A stretch of 64,000 nt of DNA from an uncultured Atopobium sp. (GTDB lineage: Bacteria > Actinomycetota > Coriobacteriia > Coriobacteriales > Atopobiaceae). The position numbers and the translations under genes were made by a program. Position 1 is the stretch's first letter. Each line of letters starts with the position of its first letter. Under the pieces are notes generated by a model, which ran no database searches, was not told where the DNA came from, and saw only the letters and a list, made by a program, of their open reading frames with translations. Where the stretch lies: positions 1-64,000 of the forward strand of contig CAMUON010000005.1 of the NCBI GenBank assembly GCA_947090525.1. The letters run 5' to 3'. Positions 6,766-14,424 of the stretch are shown here, in pieces.

Positions 6766-7767
6766 ATGGCAAACGAGGAACAAGCTGCAGAACCTGCTAT
6801 GTTGCTTCTAAAACTACTCGGCGAGGGATCAAGTGCAGCCGCACGAGCGGTTGCTCCTGCGCTTCAAGGCGTGATTGCTAAGGGCGGCAGCCTTGCAGGC
6901 GCTCTTACTAAAGAACTTGCTAAAGCAGGCCTTAATCTTGGTGTAAAAGGAGCAAAGCATGCAATGGGACATGTTGTCTCAATGGGGGATTATGGCGTTG
7001 TAAGCGCAAGCAAGCTTGAGAGTATGGCGCGCGAACGCGGGGCTAACATCACAGAGGTTACTCTTCCTGATAGCCTCAGCAAACCGCAGCTTGCTGAGCT
7101 TAATAACACGCTCATGAAGGAGAAGGTGGCTTGCCGCGTGCTATCTTGCGATCCACCTGCTATTCGTTGCCTTGAGAAAGACGCTGGCTTTGTCCATCGG
7201 GCTGCAAAGTGCATCCAAGATAAAGAAAAAATCCAACATGCAGCAGCATCACCAAAAACAAAACAACTTGCCAACCATGAGGAAAAAGCCCGTTCATTGG
7301 AGCCTGCAGCTAAGCACGCCCAAGATAAGGTAAAAGTTGAGCAACCTGGTGAGAAAACACAGAAAGCCGCGCTTTCGAAAAAGGCAAAACATATAGAGAA
7401 AAAGGCACCATATGGTGTGGTCAGTGCGAGCAAGCTTGAGAGCATAGCGAAGGAGCGCAGCTCAAAAATCACCGAGCTTTCTCTTCCTAAAAGCCTCAAC
7501 AAGCCACAGCTCGCCGAGCTTAATCATGCACTTATGAAAAACAAGATCCCTATCCGCGTGCTATCCTCTGACCCACCTGCTATTCGTTGCCTTGAGAAAG
7601 ACGCTGGCCTTGTTCATAGAGCAGCACGTCGCATCCAAGATAAAGAAAAAATTAAGCAACCTGCAGCCTTGTGCAAGTGCAAACATCTTGCTAAAAAGCC
7701 GCTGCGTCTTAAGGCAAAGGCTTTGCCTAAACCAAAAATGAAGATGCCTAGTCTCAAGCTGAAATAG
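6766..7767 (+). CDS. PcfB-like (DUF3801-like) protein with duplicated domain
   Basis: 333 residues, with AAAGGAG before ATG 6766. After an Ala-rich amphipathic helix (residues 1-70) it contains two copies of one domain of about 80 residues, at roughly 76-160 and 215-300. Both read YGVVSASKLESxAxER, then LSLP or TLPD, then KPQLAELN and PPAIRCLEKDAG. The linker is basic and lysine-rich, as is the C terminus. The unit resembles DUF3801/PcfB and the domain in the upstream gene. The duplication is also visible in the DNA (about 6988-7236 and 7408-7656), so it is fairly recent. It sits immediately before virD4 and probably serves substrate recruitment. The basic ends suggest nucleic-acid contact. 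Confidence 0.6.
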   Translation: MANEEQAAEPAMLLLKLLGEGSSAAARAVAPALQGVIAKGGSLAGALTKELAKAGLNLGVKGAKHAMGHVVSMGDYGVVSASKLESMARERGANITEVTLPDSLSKPQLAELNNTLMKEKVACRVLSCDPPAIRCLEKDAGFVHRAAKCIQDKEKIQHAAASPKTKQLANHEEKARSLEPAAKHAQDKVKVEQPGEKTQKAALSKKAKHIEKKAPYGVVSASKLESIAKERSSKITELSLPKSLNKPQLAELNHALMKNKIPIRVLSSDPPAIRCLEKDAGLVHRAARRIQDKEKIKQPAALCKCKHLAKKPLRLKAKALPKPKMKMPSLKLK

Positions 7768-7778
7768 TATACTTATAT

Positions 7779-7792
7779 TCCCTTTGTCTCAT
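7779..7792 (+). promoter_or_regulatory. 3'UTR segment complementary to the conserved leader
   Basis: CCTTTGTCTCAT within this stretch is the exact complement of ATGAGACAAAGG, the ribosome-binding core of the leader elements. It lies between the stop codon at 7767 and the terminator at 7794, so the mRNA end could base-pair with leaders elsewhere in the element. Function is speculative. Confidence 0.35.
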
Positions 7793-7793
7793 A

Positions 7794-7837
7794 AAAAGAG
7801 AGCTTTGCGCGATCATATGTGTGAGGCTCTCTTTTGT
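7794..7837 (+). terminator. Terminator after the PcfB-like pair
   Basis: AAAAGAGAGC (7794-7803) and GCTCTCTTTT (7826-7835) form a 10-bp stem with a U-run included in the 3' arm. It separates the upstream operon from the promoter of virD4. Confidence 0.7.
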
Positions 7838-7866
7838 ATATATCGAGCTGCAGATATTGTTTTGCC

Positions 7867-7896
7867 TTGTGCTTATTCGCAGCTAAGGTGTATACT
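7867..7896 (+). promoter_or_regulatory. Candidate virD4 promoter
   Basis: TTGTGC (7867-7872) and TATACT (7891-7896) are separated by 18 bases and sit between a terminator and the hairpin leader of virD4. The position is right for the promoter of the conjugation operon. Confidence 0.5.
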
Positions 7897-7904
7897 ACCA
7901 GATA

Positions 7905-7937
7905 AGGCACTTCCACATTGCCTAGAGACAAAGGAGA
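7905..7937 (+). promoter_or_regulatory. Hairpin-SD leader element, copy 2 (virD4)
   Basis: AGGCA/TGCCT (7905-7909/7919-7923) encloses CTTCCACAT. GAGACAAAGGAGA (7925-7937) then precedes the TTG start at 7944. From the hairpin to the start codon it is almost identical to the mobC leader (34479-34511), including the TTG start. Confidence 0.75.
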
Positions 7938-7943
7938 TAGACC

Positions 7944-9917
7944 TTGTATGCAGATAAGGTTAAACATATCGCTATAACTGTATGCTGTGTATTTCTTGGT
8001 TTCCTCATTGGAAACCTCTTGACTCAGTTTATTTTTGAGTCTTTCTCTACTTCTTCCTCTGTCGATTTTAATTCTTGGTTTTTACGCTGTATCTCATCTA
8101 AATTCTTAGGCGTTTCCTTTGATCAAATTCCTATGGCTGTGGGTATTTTTGCGGCGCTGGGTATGTTAGGTTCTCAACAAGCTTCTCAAGCAAAGCGAAA
8201 AAATAAAGACGTTGATATAGATCCTGCTGCAGCACATGGTTCAGAGCGCTGGGCTACTATCGCTGAGCGCGCTCCTTACGCGCATACATCTCTTGTTACT
8301 AAAAATACCGCAGGTAAAAAAGTACGTTGGGATAAACCAGGGTGTTGTGAAGAGCTGCTTGATGACAACATCATCCTGAGCGAGCACACAAAAATGGCGC
8401 TTTCCGATAATCCTAATCGTAACTTTAAGCCTTCCAATAAACACATCTACGTTATGGCTGGATCGGGAGCTGGTAAGACTTTTAACTTTTTGCGTACCAA
8501 TGTGATGCAGCTGAACGGTAGCATGGTTTTTACCGATCCTAAAGGTGAGAACTTTAAGATTTTTGCAAACTTTCTCACAAAACATGGATATAAGGTAAGA
8601 GTTTTGAATTTGCGCGATGAAGACTCAATGTTTGCTTCAAATCAATATAACCCTATGCGCTACGTACGCAATATGACTGATGTATCAGTCATCATCGATA
8701 TGTTTATTAAGAATACGTCTAGTCAAGGATCTAAAGGTAACGACTTCTTCGAGAAGGCGGAACGACAGCTTTATTCCGCTTTACTTGGGTATCTGTTCTT
8801 CTGCTATGGCAAACAGGGACGTCTTTCTGACTGCACGATACCTAACATGCTTGACCTGCTTGTTATGGCACAAGGTAAGGATCGGTCTAAGAGTCCTCTT
8901 GACCTTATTTTCTTCGGTACGCTTGAAGAGGACGGATACTACGGTTTTCAACAGCGTCTCGTTGATCAGTACGATGGAAGCTTAGAGCTCGCAATGAAAG
9001 GCGAAGAGTGGACGGTCCTCACTTCATACGAGGGCTTTAAGTCTACTGCGGGCTCTCCGGAGACGATGGCATCAGTTGTCGCTTCTTGCTTTGTCCGCTT
9101 GGACGCTTTCTCCAAGAGCGCTGTACGGCATCTCTTCTCTGACGATACCCTTGAGCTTCAAAAAATTGGCGAAGAAAAAACAGCAATCTTCATTATTACC
9201 AAGGATACAGGCTCTCCTTACGACTTTGCCGCGGCAATGCTTTTGTATCAGCTCTTTGATATTAACATTGCCCTTGCAGATGCTTCTGAGTCGGGGCATT
9301 TGCCTATTCCTGTGATGTGCTATCTAGATGAGCTCGCAAACATAGGACAAATCCCCAACTTGGAGAAGCTATTTGCTACCGCGCGTTCGCGTTGGATCAA
9401 CCTTGTGGCTATAGTGCAAGATCAAGGTCAGCTTGAGCATGTTTACGGTAAGACTGCTCAATCCATTATTTCTAACTGCGCAACAATGGTTTATTTAGGC
9501 GCGTCAGATGAAAAAAGTGCTGAATGGCTCTCAAAACAAATGGGAAACACCACGCGTGCTGTTACAGAATGGTCGCAATCATATACCGCTACAGGTGGTT
9601 CTACTTCTAAATCTCGCCGCTACATTCAAGTGCCTCTTATGAGTTCCTCAGAAATTTTGAATGTTGGGCTTGATCCTGATGAGTGTCTCACGAAACACAA
9701 GCAAGCTCGCTGGCTCAAAGATAAAAAGCCCAATCCAATGGAGCACCCACGCTGGAAAGAGCTCATTGATTGCGGATCATGTGACATTGTTGAGTGGAGA
9801 AAATCACAAGATGATCTTACTTCACAACCTGAATCTCGTGTTCCAAAACATATGAAAATCTATGTCCCTAAAGGCGCAGCAAAGGAGAGCTTATGTACAT
9901 TTCAGATGCTTGAATAG
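7944..9917 (+). CDS. virD4: VirD4/TraG-type coupling protein
   Basis: 657 residues; a DNA-pumping ATPase linking the relaxosome to the type IV secretion channel at the membrane. Two membrane segments lie at about residues 8-28 and 55-75. Walker A (GSGAGKT) is near residue 172 and the Walker B region (CYLDELANIGQIPNLEKL) near 458, with the RSRWINLVAIVQDQGQL stretch typical of TraG/VirD4 following. Length fits the Gram-positive family. TTG at 7944 is used because AAAGGAG of the leader is 6-7 bases upstream and an overlapping ATG is out of frame. It should recognise the shared C-terminal tails proposed here; that is inference. Confidence 0.93.
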   Translation: MYADKVKHIAITVCCVFLGFLIGNLLTQFIFESFSTSSSVDFNSWFLRCISSKFLGVSFDQIPMAVGIFAALGMLGSQQASQAKRKNKDVDIDPAAAHGSERWATIAERAPYAHTSLVTKNTAGKKVRWDKPGCCEELLDDNIILSEHTKMALSDNPNRNFKPSNKHIYVMAGSGAGKTFNFLRTNVMQLNGSMVFTDPKGENFKIFANFLTKHGYKVRVLNLRDEDSMFASNQYNPMRYVRNMTDVSVIIDMFIKNTSSQGSKGNDFFEKAERQLYSALLGYLFFCYGKQGRLSDCTIPNMLDLLVMAQGKDRSKSPLDLIFFGTLEEDGYYGFQQRLVDQYDGSLELAMKGEEWTVLTSYEGFKSTAGSPETMASVVASCFVRLDAFSKSAVRHLFSDDTLELQKIGEEKTAIFIITKDTGSPYDFAAAMLLYQLFDINIALADASESGHLPIPVMCYLDELANIGQIPNLEKLFATARSRWINLVAIVQDQGQLEHVYGKTAQSIISNCATMVYLGASDEKSAEWLSKQMGNTTRAVTEWSQSYTATGGSTSKSRRYIQVPLMSSSEILNVGLDPDECLTKHKQARWLKDKKPNPMEHPRWKELIDCGSCDIVEWRKSQDDLTSQPESRVPKHMKIYVPKGAAKESLCTFQMLE

Positions 9918-9937
9918 CATAAATATGCAAGAAAAAT

Positions 9938-9990
9938 GCGGTAAGAGCCTTCCACAACCCCTACCGCGAATGAGACAAAGGAAAAAACCT
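9938..9990 (+). promoter_or_regulatory. Hairpin-SD leader element, copy 3, with SD-sequestering stem
   Basis: GCGGTA/TACCGC (9938-9943/9962-9967) encloses CCTTCCACA, the third distinct paired stem around this loop. GAGACAAAGG follows at 9972-9981, but here ACAAAGG pairs with CCTTTGT (about 9984-9990) across an A-run, hiding the ribosome binding site. No start codon follows directly: the next gene begins at 10046 with its own GAAAGGA. It may be a vestigial or purely regulatory copy. Confidence 0.6.
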
Positions 9991-10045
9991 TTGTAAACAT
10001 TACTATAACAACTTTTAGAAAAATTACAACTGAAAGGACTTCATT

Positions 10046-10264
10046 ATGGAAATTGCTCATTCAATTGCGAGTATCTGTGACAAGGCTCTTCTTGTCGCGG
10101 GTGGTGTTCTGGTATTTAATGCAGCCTATGAAATCATTCAAGCAAGACAACAGCAGCGACCATCTACAGGCGAAGAGTGGTGGGCACTTACTAAAGGAGC
10201 ATTGGTGCTGGGTGTTGGCGTGTTGCAGCTTGTCACCAAAACCATCACCGCTATCGCTGGATAG
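10046..10264 (+). CDS. VirB2/Maff2-like small membrane protein (putative pilin subunit)
   Basis: 72 residues with two hydrophobic helices (about 14-32 and 48-70) separated by a short polar loop with RQQQRPSTGEEW. Size, topology and position between virD4 and the VirB6-like gene match VirB2- or Maff2-type subunits of Gram-positive conjugation systems. ATG 10046 is preceded by GAAAGGA. No signal peptidase site is obvious. The assignment rests on context and topology. Confidence 0.6.
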   Translation: MEIAHSIASICDKALLVAGGVLVFNAAYEIIQARQQQRPSTGEEWWALTKGALVLGVGVLQLVTKTITAIAG

Positions 10265-10273
10265 TGGTGTGAT

Positions 10274-11368
10274 ATGAGCAGGAATCAATTTATAAGAAAC
10301 TTGCGCGCTGGATTTTCTTGTATCAGAAAGAGCGCTCTTTCCGTTTCGTCTACGCTCTCCTTTGCGTTGATAACATTTATGACTATGCCTACGATTGCGC
10401 TTGCAGTTGAGGATAGTGATGTTATCAAGGACTCAGATCCTGGCTGGAACATCGGGAAGATGACAAGCAAGCTTGTCTTTGACCTTTGCCGTTCAGGTAC
10501 TGAGTTTTTTATTGGTTTTGGCGGCGACCTTATGAAGACGCTTTCTCTTGATTCACTTCTTTCGGGAAACTTCAAAACAGGCGCTTTTAGCAAATTCTTC
10601 CTCGCAGCTTCGGGTGTGAATAAGTATGCACTTGCGCCTATTGCATCTGTAATTCTAGCTGCTGCTTTTGTGATGACGATGCTAAAGATCTCAGATGATT
10701 CACAGCGTCTGGGATCAAAATTTTGGAAAAACGGCTTTTTGCAAACAGTAATTATGTACGCAGTATCTTTGTGGGTTATCAGAAATTCCGTTGATATTGC
10801 AGGTGGTATTTACTGGGTCATGCAGCGCGCAAACTCATTTGTAACGTCTGCGCTCTCAAGTGCAGGTGTTTCCGTCTCCAAGGGTCTTGCCCTCGGCGAA
10901 AAGCTCTCAGAGTCGTATATGACCGCCTATGATGCTATTACCTATGGAGCTGTAGGCGAATGCGTTATTTACTTCCTTGCATCGCTGGTATTTGTAGCTG
11001 TTTGTGTGTCATGTTTCTGTTACATCATCAGTGTTGCAATGCTTCGTATGGCAGACATTTATCTTCGTGTAGCCTTTGCGCCTATTCCGTCTGCTTTTGT
11101 AGTAAATGATCGCTCTCGTACTATTACTTGGACGTACCTCAAGCGCTTTGCTGCTGTGTGCTTCCAAGCGTCAGTTCTTTTAGTAACTATTGCCCTGGCT
11201 CCACTTTTCTTCGACGTTGCAAGCTCTGCAATTGACCTCTCGTCTGTTTCTGCGTCGTCTTTAGGAGCTGCAGTGGCAAGTATCATCTCTCCTTGCATCG
11301 CGTTAGGAGCTATTACCACGTTTGTTAAGAAGAGTGAGAACATTGCCAACTCACTATTTGGACTCTAG
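10274..11368 (+). CDS. VirB6/TrbL-like polytopic channel protein
   Basis: 364 residues with an N-terminal signal-like helix (about 18-42, ending PTIALAVE) and about six further membrane segments. The region near residues 255-285 (ADIYLRVAFAPIPSAFVVND) is the conserved stretch of TrbL/VirB6 inner-membrane components. It begins nine bases after the VirB2-like gene and precedes prgI and virB4, the normal order in Gram-positive ICEs. It should form part of the inner-membrane platform. Start ATG 10274 has only a weak ribosome binding site, suggesting coupling to the upstream gene. Confidence 0.8.
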   Translation: MSRNQFIRNLRAGFSCIRKSALSVSSTLSFALITFMTMPTIALAVEDSDVIKDSDPGWNIGKMTSKLVFDLCRSGTEFFIGFGGDLMKTLSLDSLLSGNFKTGAFSKFFLAASGVNKYALAPIASVILAAAFVMTMLKISDDSQRLGSKFWKNGFLQTVIMYAVSLWVIRNSVDIAGGIYWVMQRANSFVTSALSSAGVSVSKGLALGEKLSESYMTAYDAITYGAVGECVIYFLASLVFVAVCVSCFCYIISVAMLRMADIYLRVAFAPIPSAFVVNDRSRTITWTYLKRFAAVCFQASVLLVTIALAPLFFDVASSAIDLSSVSASSLGAAVASIISPCIALGAITTFVKKSENIANSLFGL

Positions 11369-11386
11369 AAAGGGGGATAGTTACCG

Positions 11387-11923
11387 ATGGAATTTGAATT
11401 ACATGACGACCCAAAAGACTATATAGCACGCCCAATCTTTGGAAAGTTTTCAAATCGTTCACTTCTTACTTGGGTATTGTTTTCGGTGTTTGTAGTTCCT
11501 ATCTGCGTAATTGGTTATCTCTACCAGCTCAACGAAAACTTTACGATGATTTTCTGTGCTCTTGGCGGTATTCCGATCATTTTGATAGGGCAGTACAAGC
11601 GTAAAGGGCTCTATATGGAAGAGTACTTACCCATTGCTTGGGAATTTTTCCATACGCCTAAATTCTCTTTTGCGTATCCCCCTGATGTCTTTATTGAGCG
11701 TCCTTCTTACAAACCCACACGTAAAGACAAAAAGGAACAAAAACGCCTTGAGCACGAGCTCAATAAGGATAGAAAAGAGCAAAAGCAAGATGAAAAGGCC
11801 GCTGCGTCTTTTATCAATTCACTTGTGAGAGCCCAGCGCCTTGCTGCAAAAAAGAAAGAATATCAGGAGATTACTTCCCCTGTGCGAGAGGTAGAGCCTT
11901 TTGATCCAGATGATCAAGAGTAA
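11387..11923 (+). CDS. prgI: PrgI-family conjugation protein (VirB3-like)
   Basis: 178 residues. The N-terminal about 95 match PrgI: an N-terminal strand (DDPKDYIARPIFGKFSNRSL), two adjacent membrane helices (about 28-48 and 52-70) and RKGLYMEEYLPIAW. The C-terminal 80 residues are a charged coiled-coil extension. ATG 11387 follows AAAGGGGG. PrgI is normally encoded just before virB4, as here, and acts as the VirB3-like partner of that ATPase. Confidence 0.85.
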   Translation: MEFELHDDPKDYIARPIFGKFSNRSLLTWVLFSVFVVPICVIGYLYQLNENFTMIFCALGGIPIILIGQYKRKGLYMEEYLPIAWEFFHTPKFSFAYPPDVFIERPSYKPTRKDKKEQKRLEHELNKDRKEQKQDEKAAASFINSLVRAQRLAAKKKEYQEITSPVREVEPFDPDDQE

Positions 11924-11929
11924 GGCGCT

Positions 11930-11964
11930 AACTTCCACGATTACCATTCATGAGACAAAGGAGA
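11930..11964 (+). promoter_or_regulatory. Hairpin-SD leader element, copy 4 (virB4)
   Basis: ACTTCCACGA (11931-11940) keeps the loop core but its stem is weak here (TAA/TTA with one more pair). ATGAGACAAAGGAG (11950-11963) is the ribosome binding site for ATG 11971. It sits inside the conjugation operon, so control would be post-transcriptional or by an internal promoter. Confidence 0.55.
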
Positions 11965-11970
11965 ACATCT

Positions 11971-14424
11971 ATGATCGATGTATTTCGCGCGCGCAAGAAA
12001 AAAGCCCGTCATATAGAAGAACCGAGCTCTGTAAAGCTCACGTATCAGCCTGATCAAACCCAGCGTATCTTGCCCTTCCAGCTCCTCTTTGAGGATGGTA
12101 TTGCGCAGATAAATGAGAATACCTACTCACTGACTATCCTCTATGAGGATGTAAACTACCAAGCAAGTCGTGTAGATGAGCAAGATTCTATAGGCGATGC
12201 GTGGGAAGAGCTTCTCGACTCTCTAGATTCTGATACGCACTTCCAATTATCTGTACTATCACGTCGTATCGATAATGAGACCTTTGAGCGTGAGCTTGCT
12301 CTCAAAGAGCTTGAGGGAGATACAAACGGTAACACGTTCCGTCGCGAACAAAACGAGCTCATTCATTCAAAGCTCACTTCATCGGTTAAATCGATGCGTC
12401 GGTGGCGTTCCATTACTCTTGCCACCCGTGCAGGAACTCATGCGAAAGCAGCGGCAAAACTCTCAAGCAATGTTGGTCGTATAAAAAAGTTCTTCAATGA
12501 ACGAGGAGCTATGATCCATGTCCTCGATGGACAGGATAGAATCAATCTTATTTGTCACTACACCCGCTGCGATGATGTTGAGAATAAAACTCTATTTGCT
12601 GACCTTGATAGTTCCATAGCTGTTACCGTCAAGGATCTCATTTGTCCTCGTCATCTCCAACATCTCCCAAACGGTGATCTTGAATTTGCGAATCGTTATG
12701 TTAGATCATACGTTGTTACCGATTTTGGTCGCGCGACATCAGATCAAACCTTTTATAAGCTCTCTCAGCTCTCTTACGATATTGCAACAACACTTCACGT
12801 CACACCCTGGGAGCAAGCAGACGCGGTATCGCTTGCTGAGAACCATTACTTTGACGTAACAAGTGAGAACAATACCTACAAGATCACAAACTCTCGTCCT
12901 GAGCGCGGATACTTTGTCGATGATGACAACATTCCAAAGCGTATGAAGGACGCAGAGAAAGAGGCTAATGCTATTCGAGAAGAGCTCCTACACGAAAACG
13001 CTCACCTCTTCTCTTGTTCCATGATTGTTACTGTTTTTGGAAAGACACAAGATGAGCTTGATGTGGCTTGTGATGAGGTACTGGAAGTCTTCCGTGAGCA
13101 GCGTATGCCAGGTATTGATGCGTGGAACATGCTTCAAGAGAATCTTTTCTCAAGCGCACTGCCTATTGGCGTTCTTAAAGACGTGCCTTACATGAGAAAT
13201 ATGACGAGTCACCCGCTTGCTGGACTCATTCCCTTTATCTCAATCGAGATTATGGATGAAGATGGTCTATATCTGGGTGTTAACGTCGATACGCATAACA
13301 TTATCCAATACAACCGTATCAACGAAGAGGATGCAAACGCGCTTATCACCGGTCAGCCTGGACGTGGTAAGTCAATCCTTACCAAGCACATGATCCTGCA
13401 GCTGCATTGCAAGTATCCAAACGACGATATCATTATGATTGACCCTGAGTCTGAGTATGGAACTACCACAAAATTCTTGGGAGGTGAGGTAATCAACCTC
13501 TCATCAACATCACCCACTCACATCAACCCATTCGATATTTCAGTTGCATATGCAGCTGTTGAAGAGGGGCAATTCCTCAGCCCATTGCCTGATAAAGTAG
13601 ACTTTCTACAAACCATGTTTAGCCTTATGACAGGTGGCATCACTGATGAGGAAAAGAATGTAATCGATATTGTTTCTCAGCGTATCTATCAAAAATGGTT
13701 AGAGACCGAAGACGATGCAGATACGCCTACACTTAAGGACTTCTACCGTGAGCTTAAAAAAGAGAAAGATTCAAACGCTGTATATGCTCAACACCTCGCT
13801 ACGCTTCTGCAGCGTTTTGTTGAAGGTACGTTTGATATGTTCTCTCATCCTACGAATATCAACATCGACAATCGTCTCACGGACTTTGTTCTAAAAGACC
13901 TCGGTAAACAGCTGAAACCTCTCGGTATGCTTATTCTGCTCAATCAAGTATGGGTTAAGGTTACCCGTAACCGTGAGCAGGGACGTAGAACATGGCTCTT
14001 TACCGATGAGTATCAGCTTCTTTTGGACGACCCTGATGTAGTTGACACATACGACCGCTTTACTTCACGCGGACGTAAATGGGGTCTTTATACGACTACG
14101 ATCACACAGAATATTACACGTCTACTTGCTAATGAGAAAACGCGCTACATGGTGCAGAATGCGCCGTTCCGTGTATTCACTCGTCTGTCACCTAAGGAAG
14201 CAGATGCAGTAGGCGTTGAGTTACAGCTTCCACCAGCTCGTATAGCTGAGCTTAAGAGCATGCCTATCGGTGAGGGCTTGTACGTTATTGCAAATAAGTA
14301 TGTCCACTTTGAAAACCTCATCCCCAAGCGCATCTGTCCTGTGACCTATAAGACCATTACAACGAAGTTTAGCGACAGCCACAAAGACGATGACTCAAAG
14401 GCTAAGAACCATGAGAAAGCCTAA
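11971..14424 (+). CDS. virB4: VirB4/TraE-type conjugation ATPase
   Basis: 817 residues; the main energising ATPase of the secretion channel, peripheral to the cytoplasmic membrane. Walker A (GQPGRGKSILTKHM) is near residue 465 and Walker B (LFTDEYQLLL) near 678, followed by the SRGRKWGLYTTTITQN stretch typical of VirB4. The full N-terminal half is present. The start at 11971 is preferred over an in-frame ATG at 11950 because the latter lies inside the conserved leader's ribosome binding site. It overlaps the next gene by 14 bases. Confidence 0.93.
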   Translation: MIDVFRARKKKARHIEEPSSVKLTYQPDQTQRILPFQLLFEDGIAQINENTYSLTILYEDVNYQASRVDEQDSIGDAWEELLDSLDSDTHFQLSVLSRRIDNETFERELALKELEGDTNGNTFRREQNELIHSKLTSSVKSMRRWRSITLATRAGTHAKAAAKLSSNVGRIKKFFNERGAMIHVLDGQDRINLICHYTRCDDVENKTLFADLDSSIAVTVKDLICPRHLQHLPNGDLEFANRYVRSYVVTDFGRATSDQTFYKLSQLSYDIATTLHVTPWEQADAVSLAENHYFDVTSENNTYKITNSRPERGYFVDDDNIPKRMKDAEKEANAIREELLHENAHLFSCSMIVTVFGKTQDELDVACDEVLEVFREQRMPGIDAWNMLQENLFSSALPIGVLKDVPYMRNMTSHPLAGLIPFISIEIMDEDGLYLGVNVDTHNIIQYNRINEEDANALITGQPGRGKSILTKHMILQLHCKYPNDDIIMIDPESEYGTTTKFLGGEVINLSSTSPTHINPFDISVAYAAVEEGQFLSPLPDKVDFLQTMFSLMTGGITDEEKNVIDIVSQRIYQKWLETEDDADTPTLKDFYRELKKEKDSNAVYAQHLATLLQRFVEGTFDMFSHPTNINIDNRLTDFVLKDLGKQLKPLGMLILLNQVWVKVTRNREQGRRTWLFTDEYQLLLDDPDVVDTYDRFTSRGRKWGLYTTTITQNITRLLANEKTRYMVQNAPFRVFTRLSPKEADAVGVELQLPPARIAELKSMPIGEGLYVIANKYVHFENLIPKRICPVTYKTITTKFSDSHKDDDSKAKNHEKA

